A DNA stretch of 5,308 nt from Elusimicrobiota bacterium (GTDB lineage: Bacteria > Elusimicrobiota > Elusimicrobia > Elusimicrobiales > Elusimicrobiaceae): positions 1-5,308 of the forward strand of contig JAIRMX010000100.1 of NCBI GenBank assembly GCA_031258375.1, written 5' to 3'. Numbering within the stretch: position 1 is the first letter of the stretch; each line of letters begins with the position of its first letter. Under the pieces are notes generated by a model. It was not told the origin of the DNA. It saw only the letters and a list, made by a program, of their open reading frames with translations, and made no database searches. A program made the position numbers and the translations under genes. Shown piece after piece: positions 4,982 to 5,308 of the stretch.

Positions 4982-5308
4982 ATGAGAATTTTTTATGCGA
5001 TAATATATGTTTTGGCATTATGTGTTTTAAATACAAACGCGCAGGATGAATATTACCAAAAAGTGGCAGAAGATACCTTAAGAAAAAAACTTGAGGAAGC
5101 TAAAATAACCTATCCCCCTAGGAACAATAAAACTAATTTGGGAAAGTCGCAGGTTAAAGATATATCCGTAATAATGCCGGAAGACGGCTCAATAACCACG
5201 GCAAAGTGGTTTTTCAATACCAATCAATATGGCGGGTTTGGCGTGCAGGATATCGCAGATGCTCTGAAAGACACCGGCATTACTCCCGTTAATGTCGGAG
5301 TAAAAGGC
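4982..5308 (+). CDS. Exported protein of unknown function, N-terminal part (3' end outside window)
   Basis: The frame starts at ATG 4982 behind a strong Shine-Dalgarno and stays open to the end of the window, giving 109 residues. The N-terminus MRIFYAIIYVLALC is a basic residue followed by a hydrophobic core, then V-L-N-T-N-A and QDE. This fits a Sec signal peptide cut near residue 20. A Cys at 14 sits within the core but is not followed by a small residue, so it does not form a standard lipobox. Residues 21-45 are charged and helix-prone (YYQKVAEDTLRKKLEEAK). A polar linker with P-P-R-N-N-K follows, then a likely globular start with V-I-M-P-E-D-G-S and a Gly/Asn-rich W-F-F-N-T-N-Q-Y-G-G-F-G. 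I do not recognise the family. The tRNA separates it from the pilin operon, so it probably belongs to another transcription unit, and a link to the filament is not supported. Confidence 0.75.
   Translation, partial: MRIFYAIIYVLALCVLNTNAQDEYYQKVAEDTLRKKLEEAKITYPPRNNKTNLGKSQVKDISVIMPEDGSITTAKWFFNTNQYGGFGVQDIADALKDTGITPVNVGVKG

Noticed and set aside
1..5308. CRISPR array, insertion sequence, toxin-antitoxin or phage genes
   Set aside because: No regularly spaced repeats, transposase or integrase motifs, terminal inverted repeats or small paired toxin-antitoxin genes are visible on either strand.

Overview
This looks like an ordinary bacterial chromosome segment of moderate GC. It carries the end of a type IV filament (type IV pilus or type II secretion-like) locus, followed by a serine tRNA and the start of an unrelated-looking secreted protein gene. 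All real genes read on the + strand. The F-[T/S]-x-x-E pilin signature appears with both Gly and Ala at the -1 position. The prepilin genes are many and Cys-rich. Together these recall Elusimicrobiota (Elusimicrobium/Endomicrobium-type genomes, known for many pilin-like genes), but that assignment is inference and cannot be proven from the window. A diderm, possibly anaerobic or host-associated bacterium is a safer statement.

Layout: 2-478 is the C-terminal ~158 residues of a GspF/PilC inner-membrane platform protein whose start lies upstream of the window. It is followed by six consecutive prepilin-like genes. Three are GspG/GspH/PilE-like (503-1045, 1054-1551, 1520-2005), one is GspI/PilV-like (2033-2461), one is GspJ/PilW-like (2458-3150) and one is GspK/PilX-like (3151-3624). 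The genes are separated by at most 27 bases or overlap, which implies one transcript with translational coupling. The order F-G-(G/H)-(G/H)-I-J-K matches the order of type II secretion and minor-pilin clusters. The last gene of the run (3614-4780) overlaps the K/X-like gene and encodes a secreted HExxH...E zinc peptidase of the peptidase MA-like (gluzincin) type.

The 201-base stretch from 4781 to 4981 holds tRNA-Ser(CGA) at 4838-4922, with weak AT-rich promoter-like sequences before and after it and a GC-rich inverted repeat just upstream. From 4982 a new signal-peptide-bearing protein of unknown function begins and runs off the window end.

Working model: the GspF-like platform assembles a filament whose shaft and tip are made from the three G/H-like prepilins and the I/J/K-like minor set. 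All would be processed by a prepilin peptidase encoded elsewhere. The exported metallopeptidase is made from the same message. Whether the filament serves as a pilus, secretion pseudopilus or DNA-uptake fibre cannot be decided here, since no ATPase, secretin or peptidase gene is visible. The most noteworthy features are the Ala(-1) prepilin, the long hydrophobic leader of the overlapping third prepilin, the short K/X-like protein lacking Glu5, and the coupling of a metallopeptidase to the pilin operon. I see no convincing evidence of a wholly new system.
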